From Rhodosalinus sp046542825 (GTDB taxonomy: Bacteria > Pseudomonadota > Alphaproteobacteria > Rhodobacterales > Rhodobacteraceae), in NCBI RefSeq assembly GCF_046542825.1, contig NZ_JBKHAQ010000056.1:1-18343 (forward strand): a stretch of DNA of 18,343 nt. The letters run 5' to 3'. A model generated the notes under the pieces. That model saw only the letters and a list, made by a program, of their open reading frames with translations. It was not told the origin of the DNA and did no database searches. Shown here one piece after another: positions 1 to 6,887 of the stretch. Numbering within the stretch: position 1 is the first letter of the stretch; every line of letters begins with the position of its first letter. Both the position numbers and the translations under genes were made by a program.

Positions 1-1065
1 GCGCGCGACTGGGAGGCGCAGGGCACGATCCCGAAAGAGCTTTGGCCCAGGGTGGCCGAACTGGGCCTCGCCGGCATCTACGTCAGCGAAGAGCACGGCG
101 GCTCGGGCCTGACGCGGCTGGACGCGACGCTCGTTTTCGAGGCGCTGGCGATGGCCTGCCCGTCGGTGGGCTCCTTCCTGTCGATCCACAACATGTGCGG
201 CGGCATGATCGACACCTTCGGCTCGGACGAGACCAGGGCGCGCTGGCTGCCGCCGCTCTGCTCGATGGAAAAGGTGTTCTCCTACTGCCTGACCGAGCCC
301 GGCTCCGGCTCGGACGCAGCCGCCCTGCGCACTCGCGCGGAGCGGACGAACGAGGGCTATGTGCTCAACGGCACAAAGGCGTTCATCTCGGGCGGCGGCT
401 ATTCGGACGTCTACGTCGTGATGTGCCGCACGGGGGGCGAGGGGCCGAAGGGCATCTCGACCGTGATCGTCGAGGACGGGACGCCGGGCCTGTCCTTCGG
501 CGGCCTCGAGGACAAGATGGGCTGGCGGTCCCAGCCCACCGCGCAGGTGCAGTTCGACGACTGCCGCATCCCGCACGACAACCTGATGGGCGAGGAAGGG
601 CACGGCTTTTCCTACGCCATGGCGGGGCTCGACGGCGGGCGGCTGAACATCGCGGCAAGCGCGCTGGGCGGTGCGCAGGCCGCGCTCGACACGACGCTGG
701 CCTACATGGGAGAGCGAAAGGCGTTCGGAAAGACGCTGGACCAGTTCCAGGCGCTGCAGTTCAAGCTTGCCGAGATGGAGGTGAAGCTGCAATCGGCGCG
801 CACCTTCCTGCGGCAGGCGGCGTGGAAGCTCGACAACCGCGCGCCCGATGCGACCAAGTTCTGCGCGATGGCCAAGCTCTGCGTCACCGACGCGGCCTTC
901 GAGGTGGCGAACGACTGCCTGCAACTGCACGGCGGCTACGGCTATCTTGCCGACTACGGGATCGAGAAGATCGTGCGCGACCTGCGCGTGCACCAGATCC
1001 TCGAAGGCACCAACGAGATCATGCGTCTGATCGTCAGCCGGCAGATGCTGGAGGCGCGCGGGTGA
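1..1065 (+). CDS. Acyl-CoA dehydrogenase, probably isobutyryl-CoA dehydrogenase (5' end outside window)
   Basis: FAD-dependent acyl-CoA dehydrogenase. The frame is open from base 1, so the true start lies upstream. 354 residues are visible of a family length near 380; the GTG at 52 is internal. Family hallmarks, numbered from base 1: the flavin/substrate signature TEPGSGSD at about 98-105, GTKAFISGG at about 124-132, and the C-terminal LHGGYGYL region followed by LEGTNEIMR. The Glu of that last motif (codon 1003-1005) is the expected catalytic base. Such enzymes oxidise acyl-CoA to 2-enoyl-CoA and pass electrons to ETF in the cytoplasm. The next two genes encode later steps of valine breakdown, so I infer isobutyryl-CoA to methacrylyl-CoA as the reaction. 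A short-branched-chain or general acyl-CoA dehydrogenase cannot be excluded from sequence alone. Its TGA overlaps the next start (GTGA). Confidence 0.93.
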   Translation, partial: ARDWEAQGTIPKELWPRVAELGLAGIYVSEEHGGSGLTRLDATLVFEALAMACPSVGSFLSIHNMCGGMIDTFGSDETRARWLPPLCSMEKVFSYCLTEPGSGSDAAALRTRAERTNEGYVLNGTKAFISGGGYSDVYVVMCRTGGEGPKGISTVIVEDGTPGLSFGGLEDKMGWRSQPTAQVQFDDCRIPHDNLMGEEGHGFSYAMAGLDGGRLNIAASALGGAQAALDTTLAYMGERKAFGKTLDQFQALQFKLAEMEVKLQSARTFLRQAAWKLDNRAPDATKFCAMAKLCVTDAAFEVANDCLQLHGGYGYLADYGIEKIVRDLRVHQILEGTNEIMRLIVSRQMLEARG

Positions 1066-2111
1066 GCCAGGATATCCTGATCCGCAAGGAGGGGCGCGCG
1101 GGGCGCATCACGCTGAACCGGCCCAAGGCGCTCAACGCGCTGACATGGGACATGTGCCTGAAGATCGACGCGGCGCTGAAGGACTGGGCCGATGACGGCG
1201 ACGTGGCGCTGGTGCTGATCGATGGCGCGGGCGAGCGTGCCTTCTGCGCCGGGGGCGACATCGCGGCGATGTATCGCACAGGCACCGCGGGCGATTACGA
1301 CTTCGGCCGCCGCTTCTGGGCGGACGAATACCGCATGAACGCGCGGATGGCGGAGTTTTCGAAGCCGGTCGTCAGCTTCCTGCACGGGTTCACCATGGGT
1401 GGCGGCGTGGGCGTAGGCTGTCACGGGTCGCACCGTATCGTGGGGGAAAGCGCGAAACTCGCGATGCCGGAATGCGGCATCGGGCTGGTGCCGGACGTGG
1501 GCGGCTCGCTGATCCTGTCGCGGGCACCGGGGCGTCTGGGCGAATACCTCGGGATGACCGGCACGCGGATGGGACCGGGCGATGCGATCCACACGGGCTT
1601 CGCGGACCGCTACATGCCGGAAGAGGGCTGGCAGGCGCTGAAGGCAGAGCTTTGCCTGTCGGGCGATTGCGCGGCGGTGGAGCACGCCGCGGAAGCCCCG
1701 CCCGACAGCCCGCTTGCGGCGCGGCAGGCAGCGATCGACGCGCATTTCCACGGTGAGACACTGCGCGACATCCTGAGCAGCCTGCGCGCCGACGGGTCGG
1801 ATTTCGCGCGCGAGACGCTGGAGGCGATGGCGAAGGGGTCGCCGCTGTCGATGGGCTGCGCGGTCGAGATGATCCGCCGGCTGCGCCCCCGGGCCACGAT
1901 CCGCGATGCGCTGGCGCAGGAATACCGCTTCACCTTCCGCGCGATGGAGCATGGCGATTTCCTGGAAGGCATCCGCGCGGCGATCATCGACAAGGACCGG
2001 AGCCCGCGGTGGTCCCACGATCCGGACCATCTCGGGGAAGAGGACGTCGCGGCGATGCTTGCTCCGCTGGGTGACGACGCGCTGCACTTCGGGGAGGAGG
2101 GACAGGGATGA
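1062..2111 (+). CDS. 3-hydroxyisobutyryl-CoA hydrolase (enoyl-CoA hydratase/isomerase superfamily)
   Basis: 349 residues, starting at GTG 1062 inside the stop of the preceding gene (GTGA). A strong GGAGG (1050-1054) lies 7 bases upstream, which decides this start over far-upstream in-frame codons. The crotonase fold is clear: the oxyanion-hole motif FCAGGDI at about 61-67, GGGVGVG at about 113-119, then MPECGIGLVPDVGGS at about 135-149. E137 and D145 match the spacing of the acidic pair of human HIBCH. The C-terminal block DFLEGIRAAIIDKDR (about 299-313) is typical of HIBCH rather than of plain enoyl-CoA hydratases. Expected reaction: 3-hydroxyisobutyryl-CoA hydrolysis to free 3-hydroxyisobutyrate, which keeps reactive methacrylyl-CoA low. 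The hydratase step must come from another enzyme, perhaps encoded elsewhere. The product feeds mmsB, which starts inside this stop codon. Confidence 0.92.
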   Translation: MSQDILIRKEGRAGRITLNRPKALNALTWDMCLKIDAALKDWADDGDVALVLIDGAGERAFCAGGDIAAMYRTGTAGDYDFGRRFWADEYRMNARMAEFSKPVVSFLHGFTMGGGVGVGCHGSHRIVGESAKLAMPECGIGLVPDVGGSLILSRAPGRLGEYLGMTGTRMGPGDAIHTGFADRYMPEEGWQALKAELCLSGDCAAVEHAAEAPPDSPLAARQAAIDAHFHGETLRDILSSLRADGSDFARETLEAMAKGSPLSMGCAVEMIRRLRPRATIRDALAQEYRFTFRAMEHGDFLEGIRAAIIDKDRSPRWSHDPDHLGEEDVAAMLAPLGDDALHFGEEGQG

Positions 2112-2980
2112 AGATCGGATTCATCGGCCTGGGCAACATGGGCGCGCCGATGGCGGCCAATCTGGTCAGGGCGGGGCACGATGTGGCGGGCTTCGACACC
2201 GCTGCCGTGCGCGTCGAGGGTGTCACCCTGTGCGCGACAGCGGCCGAGGCCGCGCGCGGCGCGGAGGTGGTGATCACCATGCTGCCCAACGGCGATATCC
2301 TGCGGAAGGTCGCGGCAGAAATCGTGCCGGCGATGGAGCCAGGCGCCGTCTTTCTCGACTGCTCGACGGTCGACGTGGACAGCGCGCGGGCGGTGGCCGA
2401 ACAGGCGCAGGCGGCCGGCCTCTCGGCGCTTGACGCGCCGGTCTCCGGCGGCGTGGGCGGCGCAGAGGCGGGCACGCTGACCTTCATGGTGGGCGGCGAC
2501 GCGGCCGGCTTCGACAAGGCCGGGCCGCTCTTCGACGCGATGGGGAAGAAGGCGGTGCACTGCGGCCCCTCGGGCAACGGGCAGGCGGCCAAGATCTGCA
2601 ACAACATGATCCTGGGCGCCACGATGATCGTGACCTGCGAGGCCTTCGCGCTGGCCGACAAGCTGGGACTGTCGCGCGAGGCGATGTTCGACGTGGTCTC
2701 CACCTCCTCCGGCTCCAGTTGGTCGATGAACACCTACTGCCCCGCGCCGGGCGTCGGGCCGGCCTCGCCCGCCGACAATGGCTACAGGCCCGGCTTCGCC
2801 GCCGACCTGATGCTGAAGGACCTGCGGCTGGCGATGCAGGCCGCGGAGACGGCGGATGCCGACACGCCGATGGGCCGCGCGGCCTGTGACCTCTACGCGC
2901 GCTTCGTCGAGGAAGAGGACGGCGCGGGCCGCGATTTCTCGGCCATGCTGCCGCGGTTCGAGACGCGCGGGCGGGGCTGA
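2108..2980 (+). CDS. mmsB: 3-hydroxyisobutyrate dehydrogenase
   Basis: 290 residues, the usual length for the family. The start ATG overlaps the preceding stop (ATGA), and a purine-rich GGGGAGGAGGG lies just upstream, so translation is probably coupled. The N-terminal Rossmann motif GFIGLGNMGAPMA (about 4-16) binds NAD+. The substrate loop DAPVSGGVGGAEAG is at about 109-122. GNGQAAKICNNM at about 157-168 carries the catalytic lysine (K162), and LMLKDL sits at about 234-239. It oxidises 3-hydroxyisobutyrate to methylmalonate semialdehyde in the cytoplasm. The usual partner mmsA (methylmalonate-semialdehyde dehydrogenase) is not visible and may lie upstream of the window. The Lys and loop motifs are shared with other beta-hydroxyacid dehydrogenases; the valine-pathway assignment rests on the neighbours and overall resemblance. 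Confidence 0.95.
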   Translation: MKIGFIGLGNMGAPMAANLVRAGHDVAGFDTAAVRVEGVTLCATAAEAARGAEVVITMLPNGDILRKVAAEIVPAMEPGAVFLDCSTVDVDSARAVAEQAQAAGLSALDAPVSGGVGGAEAGTLTFMVGGDAAGFDKAGPLFDAMGKKAVHCGPSGNGQAAKICNNMILGATMIVTCEAFALADKLGLSREAMFDVVSTSSGSSWSMNTYCPAPGVGPASPADNGYRPGFAADLMLKDLRLAMQAAETADADTPMGRAACDLYARFVEEEDGAGRDFSAMLPRFETRGRG

Positions 2981-2983
2981 GCG

Positions 2984-2999
2984 TTCACGGCATCGTGAA
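2984..2999. promoter_or_regulatory. Perfect 16-bp palindrome after mmsB
   Basis: TTCACGGCATCGTGAA: 6-bp arms around a 4-base centre, starting 3 bases after the mmsB stop. It could be a short hairpin ending the mmsB transcript, although no T-run follows, or a dimer operator for the downstream small gene. It lies 8 bases before the FNR-like box. Confidence 0.4.
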
Positions 3000-3007
3000 A
3001 GGCACAT

Positions 3008-3021
3008 TTGCGGCAGATCAA
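3008..3021 (+). promoter_or_regulatory. FNR/FnrL-like binding site
   Basis: TTGCGGCAGATCAA fits the dyad TTGAT-N4-ATCAA at 8 of 10 positions, with the right half perfect. Its centre is about 78 bases before the start of the small membrane protein. If it acted at about -41, the transcript would begin near 3056. The family knowledge is that FnrL/Dnr regulators of Rhodobacterales recognise this type of dyad. Use at this gene is inference, and I see no strong -10 box. Confidence 0.45.
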
Positions 3022-3092
3022 TGTCGTCGCATTCAACCCTTGGCATGTCTGCGTTCAAGGGCCGTTCGGCCCCCTTTGCACCGGAGGCACAC

Positions 3093-3293
3093 ATGTTCAC
3101 GAAGAATGTCGGCACCATCGACCGCGTGCTGCGCGTCGTCGTCGGGCTCGCGCTGATCGCGGGCTTTTTCCTCGACACAGAGGCGGCCTATCGCTGGCTC
3201 TACCTGATCGGGATCGTCCCGCTGGCCACGGGCCTGCTGGGCACCTGCGGCCTTTACAAGGTCTTCGGCATCAACACCTGCGGCACGCGGTAA
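3093..3293 (+). CDS. Small two-helix inner-membrane protein, DUF2892 (YgaP-type membrane domain)
   Basis: 66 residues. ATG 3093 has GGAG at 3083-3086 as ribosome binding site. The N-terminus MFTKNVGTIDRVLR leads into a hydrophobic helix (about 14-27), a short charged loop (DTEAAYR), and a second helix (about 36-50). The tail TCGLYKVFGINTCGT carries two cysteines (C52, C63). The NVGxxDRxxR start and the CGLYxxxGxxTC end are the hallmarks of the DUF2892 family, which is also found fused to rhodanese domains in YgaP. Function is unknown, and membrane location is predicted from hydrophobicity. It stands alone between the valine operon and a convergent transporter operon and probably has its own promoter behind the FNR-like box. 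A longer upstream in-frame ORF has no ribosome site and no family support. Confidence 0.85.
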   Translation: MFTKNVGTIDRVLRVVVGLALIAGFFLDTEAAYRWLYLIGIVPLATGLLGTCGLYKVFGINTCGTR

Positions 3294-3302
3294 CGCCTGT
3301 CC

Positions 3303-3337
3303 GCCGGCCAGCGTAACGGGCCGGCAGACCGCTGGCC
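3303..3337 (+). terminator. Two overlapping, mutually exclusive hairpins after the DUF2892 gene
   Basis: GCCGGCC (3303-3309) pairs with GGCCGGC (3319-3325). Alternatively GGCCAGCG (3306-3313) pairs perfectly with CGCTGGCC (3330-3337). Both cannot form at once. The site lies 9 bases after the stop and has no T-run, so it may be a transcript end or a stabilising structure rather than a classic intrinsic terminator. Confidence 0.4.
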
Positions 3338-3390
3338 TGTGCACCCCTCGGGGCGGCGTGTGCCGCTCCGGGCGACCTGTTCCTGCCACC

Positions 3391-3426
3391 CCTGCACGGA
3401 ACAACCTGCACGGGACAACCTGCCCG
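3391..3426. repeat. 14-bp tandem repeat, about 2.5 copies
   Basis: CCTGCACGGAACAA (3391-3404) is followed directly by CCTGCACGGGACAA (3405-3418), one mismatch, and then a partial copy CCTGCCCG. It lies in the 162-base gap between two convergent genes. Function unknown; probably slippage in non-coding DNA. Confidence 0.6.
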
Positions 3427-3429
3427 TCA

Positions 3430-3445
3430 GGGCGCCGCGGCGCCC
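3430..3445 (-). terminator. GC-rich hairpin downstream of dctM
   Basis: GGGCGC (3430-3435) and GCGCCC (3440-3445) form a tight stem 10 bases past the dctM stop on the minus strand. There is no T-run, so it is only a candidate transcript end or 3'-end protector. Confidence 0.35.
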
Positions 3446-3455
3446 GGGATCCGTG

Positions 3456-5813
3456 TCAGTCGGGAAGCAGGTCGGGCACGATGGTCACGACATCGGGGAA
3501 GAACCACAGGATGGCAAGGCCCAGCACCTGGATCAGCACGAAGGGCAGCACGCCCTGGTAGATCTGTCCTGTCGTGATGCTGCGTGGCGCCACCCCCCTG
3601 AGGTAGAAGAGCGCAAAGCCGAAGGGCGGCGTCAGGAACGAGGTCTGCAGGTTCACGGCGATCATGATCGTCACCCATTTCGGATCGAAGCTGCCGCCGT
3701 AGATCACCGGGCCGACGATCGGGATCACGATGTAGATGATCTCGAGAAAGTCGAGCACGAAGCCCAGCAGGAAGAGCACGAGCATCACGACAAGGAAGAC
3801 CTTGTACTCGCTGTCGAAGCTCTTGAGGAAATCCTGGATGTAGTGTTCGCCGCCGAAGGAGATCAGCACCAGGTTCAGCAGCTGCGAGCCGATCAGGATG
3901 GTGAAGACCATCGAGGTGACCTTGGCCGTCTCGCGCACGACCGGTGACAGCACGCCGCCCCGCCAGAGCACGAAGCAGGCGTAGAAAAGCCCGAAGATCG
4001 CGAAGAGATAGGCCGCCTGCGCCACGATGAAGGCGATCCAGGTTTCCGCGTTCGCCGTCTCCCTGCCCACGCGCAGGTCGAAGTTCACGCCCACGAGCAG
4101 CATGATGATCAGCGCGAAACTCGTCCAGATGATGATCCTGCCAGAACGATCCTCGTCCCGGAGCCTGCGGTAGGCGGCAAGCATGATCGCCCCGCCTGCG
4201 CCAAGCGCCGCGGCAGGCGTCGGGTTCGTGATGCCGCCGAGGATCGAGCCCAGGACCGCGACGATCAGCACGAGCGGCGGAAAGACCACCCGCAAAAGAT
4301 CGTTCGTCGCGAGCCGCGCGACGGCGTGTCGCATCCCGTAGACCGCCAGCGCGATGGGTATCGCGAGCAACAGGAAAGTCACGCCCGGAGAGGTCGTCGG
4401 CGAGATCGCGATCACGTCGATCAGGATGGCAAGGCCGACGCCGAGCAGCCCGATGGCGATCGGCATCGGGTCGGCGGAGGGCGCGATGCCGCGTGCCGTG
4501 GTCAGCACCAGCGCGATCAGCAGAAAGCCCACGGCGATCCCGGTGCCGACGGGGGCGGCATCCGCGATGCGCTGCGCGCGCAACTCCGCAAGCTCGTCCT
4601 CGGTCAGCTCGACCGATTCCGCAACTCCGCCTTCGGCATCTATCAGGGCCTGCTGAATCACGGCGGCATCCCAGGCGTCCTGCCCGTGCACCTCGATCAT
4701 GGCCTCCTGGCAGTCCTCGGACACGTTCGTTCGCAGCGAGGCCCCTGCCTCGCGCTCGGTGAAGCGTTCGACGCTCACGTCCTGGCTGCCGACAAGGCCG
4801 ATCTGACCCGACAGGATCACCAGCGCGATCAACGCACCGGGCACCGCGGCGAACCAGGTCCAGCGTTCTGCGGGGGTCGTCGGCTCGCCGCCTGTTGCAT
4901 CCCCCATCTCCACCGGCGGGGCCTTCGCGGGATTGAAGAGCGCGAAGCCGAAGGCGTAGGCGCCGTAGAGGACCGCCAGCAGGATGCCTGGCAGCAGCGC
5001 CGCCTGAAACAGCGTGCCCACCGAGACGACCGCCGGCTCGCCAAGTAGCGTCAGCGCGTCGCGGCAGCCCAGGCTCTGCGCGCGCTCCTCCTGCGCAGCG
5101 GCATAGAGGTCGCCCGCCAGCGTGCCCAGAAGCACGATCACGATCGAGGGCGGGATGATCTGCCCTAGCGTGCCCGAGGCGGCGATCACGCCCGTGGACA
5201 GCTGCGGCGAGTAGCCTGCGCGCAGCATCGTGGGCAGCGCGAGCAGGCCCATGGTGACCACAGTCGCACCGACGATGCCGGTCGAGGCCGCGAGGAAGGC
5301 GCCCACCACCACGATGGACACAGCAAGCCCGCCGGGCAGCGGGCCGAAGACGCGCGCCATGGTGGTCAGCAGTTCCTCGGCGATCCTCGAGCGTTCGAGC
5401 GTGATGCCCATCATCACGAACATCAGCACCGCGAGCAGCGTCTCGATCGACTGCCCCGCGAGCACCCGTTCGTTGATGCGGTTGACGATGAAGCTGATGT
5501 TGCGGTCGACGGCCGTTTCCCAGCCCTGGGGAAAGACCGGCACCTCGACCCTCGGTAGCTCGGGGTATCGGAAAACGGATATGTTGTCCTGCCGGACGCC
5601 CTGCTGGATCAGGTCGTTATAGGCCTGTGACCCGGTGTCGATCGCCTGATGGATCAACAGGCCCGCGCTGTCGAGCGCCGCGATGATCGCGAAGGAGATG
5701 ACCCCGGCGCCCGCGATGGCGAAAGCCACCGGAAAGCCCGAAAGGATCCCGGCGAAGAGACAGAGAAAGACGATGATCAGGCCGATCTCGACGCCATCGA
5801 GTCCGAAAAGCAT
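3456..5813 (-). CDS. dctM: TRAP transporter large permease subunit (DctM type, enlarged)
   Basis: 785 residues, against roughly 430 for an ordinary DctM. ATG 5813 lies 15 bases past the dctQ stop with GAGGGGCGGGAA upstream. The conserved core is recognisable: N-terminal helices with the SGFPVAFA segment (about 25-32), GAFLAASTGIVGATVVTMG (about 171-189), SGTLGQIIPPSIV (about 213-225), GGITNPTPAAALGAGG (about 526-541), and a C-terminal DFLEIIYIVIPIV...LTPPFGFALFYLRG block (about 688-740). Extra material sits at about 60-120, at about 295-500 (added hydrophobic helices plus a polar, acid-rich stretch near 341-420) and at about 557-625. It should form the ion-coupled membrane channel with DctQ and receive substrate from DctP. 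The frame is continuous with no sign of a fusion junction, so the inserts look like genuine subfamily features. Substrate is unknown. Confidence 0.93.
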   Translation of the reverse strand: MLFGLDGVEIGLIIVFLCLFAGILSGFPVAFAIAGAGVISFAIIAALDSAGLLIHQAIDTGSQAYNDLIQQGVRQDNISVFRYPELPRVEVPVFPQGWETAVDRNISFIVNRINERVLAGQSIETLLAVLMFVMMGITLERSRIAEELLTTMARVFGPLPGGLAVSIVVVGAFLAASTGIVGATVVTMGLLALPTMLRAGYSPQLSTGVIAASGTLGQIIPPSIVIVLLGTLAGDLYAAAQEERAQSLGCRDALTLLGEPAVVSVGTLFQAALLPGILLAVLYGAYAFGFALFNPAKAPPVEMGDATGGEPTTPAERWTWFAAVPGALIALVILSGQIGLVGSQDVSVERFTEREAGASLRTNVSEDCQEAMIEVHGQDAWDAAVIQQALIDAEGGVAESVELTEDELAELRAQRIADAAPVGTGIAVGFLLIALVLTTARGIAPSADPMPIAIGLLGVGLAILIDVIAISPTTSPGVTFLLLAIPIALAVYGMRHAVARLATNDLLRVVFPPLVLIVAVLGSILGGITNPTPAAALGAGGAIMLAAYRRLRDEDRSGRIIIWTSFALIIMLLVGVNFDLRVGRETANAETWIAFIVAQAAYLFAIFGLFYACFVLWRGGVLSPVVRETAKVTSMVFTILIGSQLLNLVLISFGGEHYIQDFLKSFDSEYKVFLVVMLVLFLLGFVLDFLEIIYIVIPIVGPVIYGGSFDPKWVTIMIAVNLQTSFLTPPFGFALFYLRGVAPRSITTGQIYQGVLPFVLIQVLGLAILWFFPDVVTIVPDLLPD

Positions 5814-5828
5814 GTGTGTTCCCGCCCC

Positions 5829-6767
5829 TCAGCGTGATTCGAATACGTGCTCGGCGCTTTCCGGCATCGTCGGGTCCAGCCGGTCGCGGTCGAGGTATCT
5901 GCCCTCGCTCGCCTCGCCTTCGCGGAACTCCTGCCAGGATCGCCAGAACACCGCGACCGCCTGCAGGAACACGAGACCGGCGAAGGCCACCAAGAGCACC
6001 TTGAAGAGGAAGTAGGCGTTGAAGCCGTTGGGGCTGAAACCGATGGTCTCGACGTTCCACCGGAAGGCCCGGGCCTTCATCAGCAGGCGGTCCAGATCCT
6101 CTCCAGCCGAGGGCTTGGGCGTGATCAGGTGGCGCCACAGGAAGTACCAGCCGTACATCCAGACGACGATCGCCGTGGGAAGCATGAAGAAGACGGCGCC
6201 GAGCATGTCGACGACCTTCTTCGTGCGGAAGCGGGCGGTGGAGTAGAAAAGATCCACCCGCACATGCCCGTGCTGCACGAAGGTGTAGCTGACGCAGAGT
6301 GCGACGACCATCGCGTTGTAGAGCTTGAGTTCCTCGGACCACCAGGACACGTCGAAGGTCATTGCCTTGCCGAAGCCGAGCGTGATCTGCGAGGCTGCGA
6401 AGATCCGCTGCACGAAGACGATCACGATCTGCTGGATCACCATGATCAGCCCGGCCCAGGCAAAGAAACGACCGACCGCGTTGGCGAAGCTTTCCAGAGC
6501 GATGACCCCGCCCCACATGATCGAACTGCGCCAGATGCCCAGACCGGTCAGAACGATGACAGTGGTGAAGACGACGAAGAAGAACTCGACCGAGCCGCCG
6601 TAGTAGACGACCCGCATCACCGCCTCCGGGTTCGACCAGTCGAGCCAGAGTTGCGGATGCGTGACGGCATAGACGAGATTGTAGAACGCCATCCCGACGT
6701 TGGTGATCAGCCAGACAAGCGCGTCCAGAACCGCGCCGCCGGCCCCCGTGGTGTCAGCGTCTTCCAT
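5829..6767 (-). CDS. dctQ: TRAP transporter small permease subunit (DctQ type, enlarged)
   Basis: 312 residues from ATG 6767; ordinary DctQ proteins are about 160-200. I chose this start because an upstream in-frame extension would run through the strong hairpin at 6841-6870 and looks non-protein-like. The ribosome site is weak. Several hydrophobic helices are visible, at about 12-34, 60-78, 103-123, 150-165, 186-210 and 252-275. The motif HGHVRVDLFY (about 166-175) is the conserved DctQ signature (VRVD). The N-terminal 100 residues and a loop around 212-250 are extra relative to small family members. The C-terminus is polar. It is predicted to be an inner-membrane protein pairing with the similarly enlarged DctM, whose gene begins 15 bases downstream. 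Confidence 0.9.
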   Translation of the reverse strand: MEDADTTGAGGAVLDALVWLITNVGMAFYNLVYAVTHPQLWLDWSNPEAVMRVVYYGGSVEFFFVVFTTVIVLTGLGIWRSSIMWGGVIALESFANAVGRFFAWAGLIMVIQQIVIVFVQRIFAASQITLGFGKAMTFDVSWWSEELKLYNAMVVALCVSYTFVQHGHVRVDLFYSTARFRTKKVVDMLGAVFFMLPTAIVVWMYGWYFLWRHLITPKPSAGEDLDRLLMKARAFRWNVETIGFSPNGFNAYFLFKVLLVAFAGLVFLQAVAVFWRSWQEFREGEASEGRYLDRDRLDPTMPESAEHVFESR

Positions 6768-6840
6768 GATCGCAACCGATGTGGCCCGGGTTGGTCGGCA
6801 CGCACCGGCGGCCTGGGCGCCGTGCTGCCGAAATCGAAGC

Positions 6841-6870
6841 GCCGCGCCCCCGCTGCACCGGGGGCGCGGC
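6841..6870 (-). promoter_or_regulatory. Perfect 12-bp intercistronic hairpin between dctP and dctQ
   Basis: GCCGCGCCCCCG (6841-6852) and CGGGGGCGCGGC (6859-6870) pair perfectly around a 6-base loop, 17 bases after the dctP stop. No real T-run follows on the minus strand. By analogy with other binding-protein transport operons, it may block 3' decay or partly terminate transcription, so that DctP is made in excess over the permeases. Confidence 0.7.
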
Positions 6871-6887
6871 AAAGGCTTGGTCCAGGC

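Noticed and set aside
42..1061. Upstream extension of the hydrolase frame through the acyl-CoA dehydrogenase gene
   Set aside because: Out-of-frame shadow of the dehydrogenase; the hydrolase homology and its GGAGG-preceded GTG begin at 1062.
954..2087. Long open frame on the minus strand across the hydrolase gene
   Set aside because: Arg/His/Ala-rich translation without family resemblance, antisense to a clear enzyme; long antisense frames are expected in GC-rich DNA.
1610..3178. 522-codon minus-strand frame across the hydrolase and mmsB
   Set aside because: It mirrors two recognised genes, has no ribosome site or motif, and has the biased composition of a shadow frame.
3391..3426. Possible CRISPR-like repeat
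   Set aside because: Repeats are directly adjacent without spacers and only 14 bp long.
6768..6872. N-terminal extension of dctQ by 35 codons
   Set aside because: It would begin at the edge of the perfect hairpin, and the translation is Arg/Ala-rich and unlike a transporter N-terminus.
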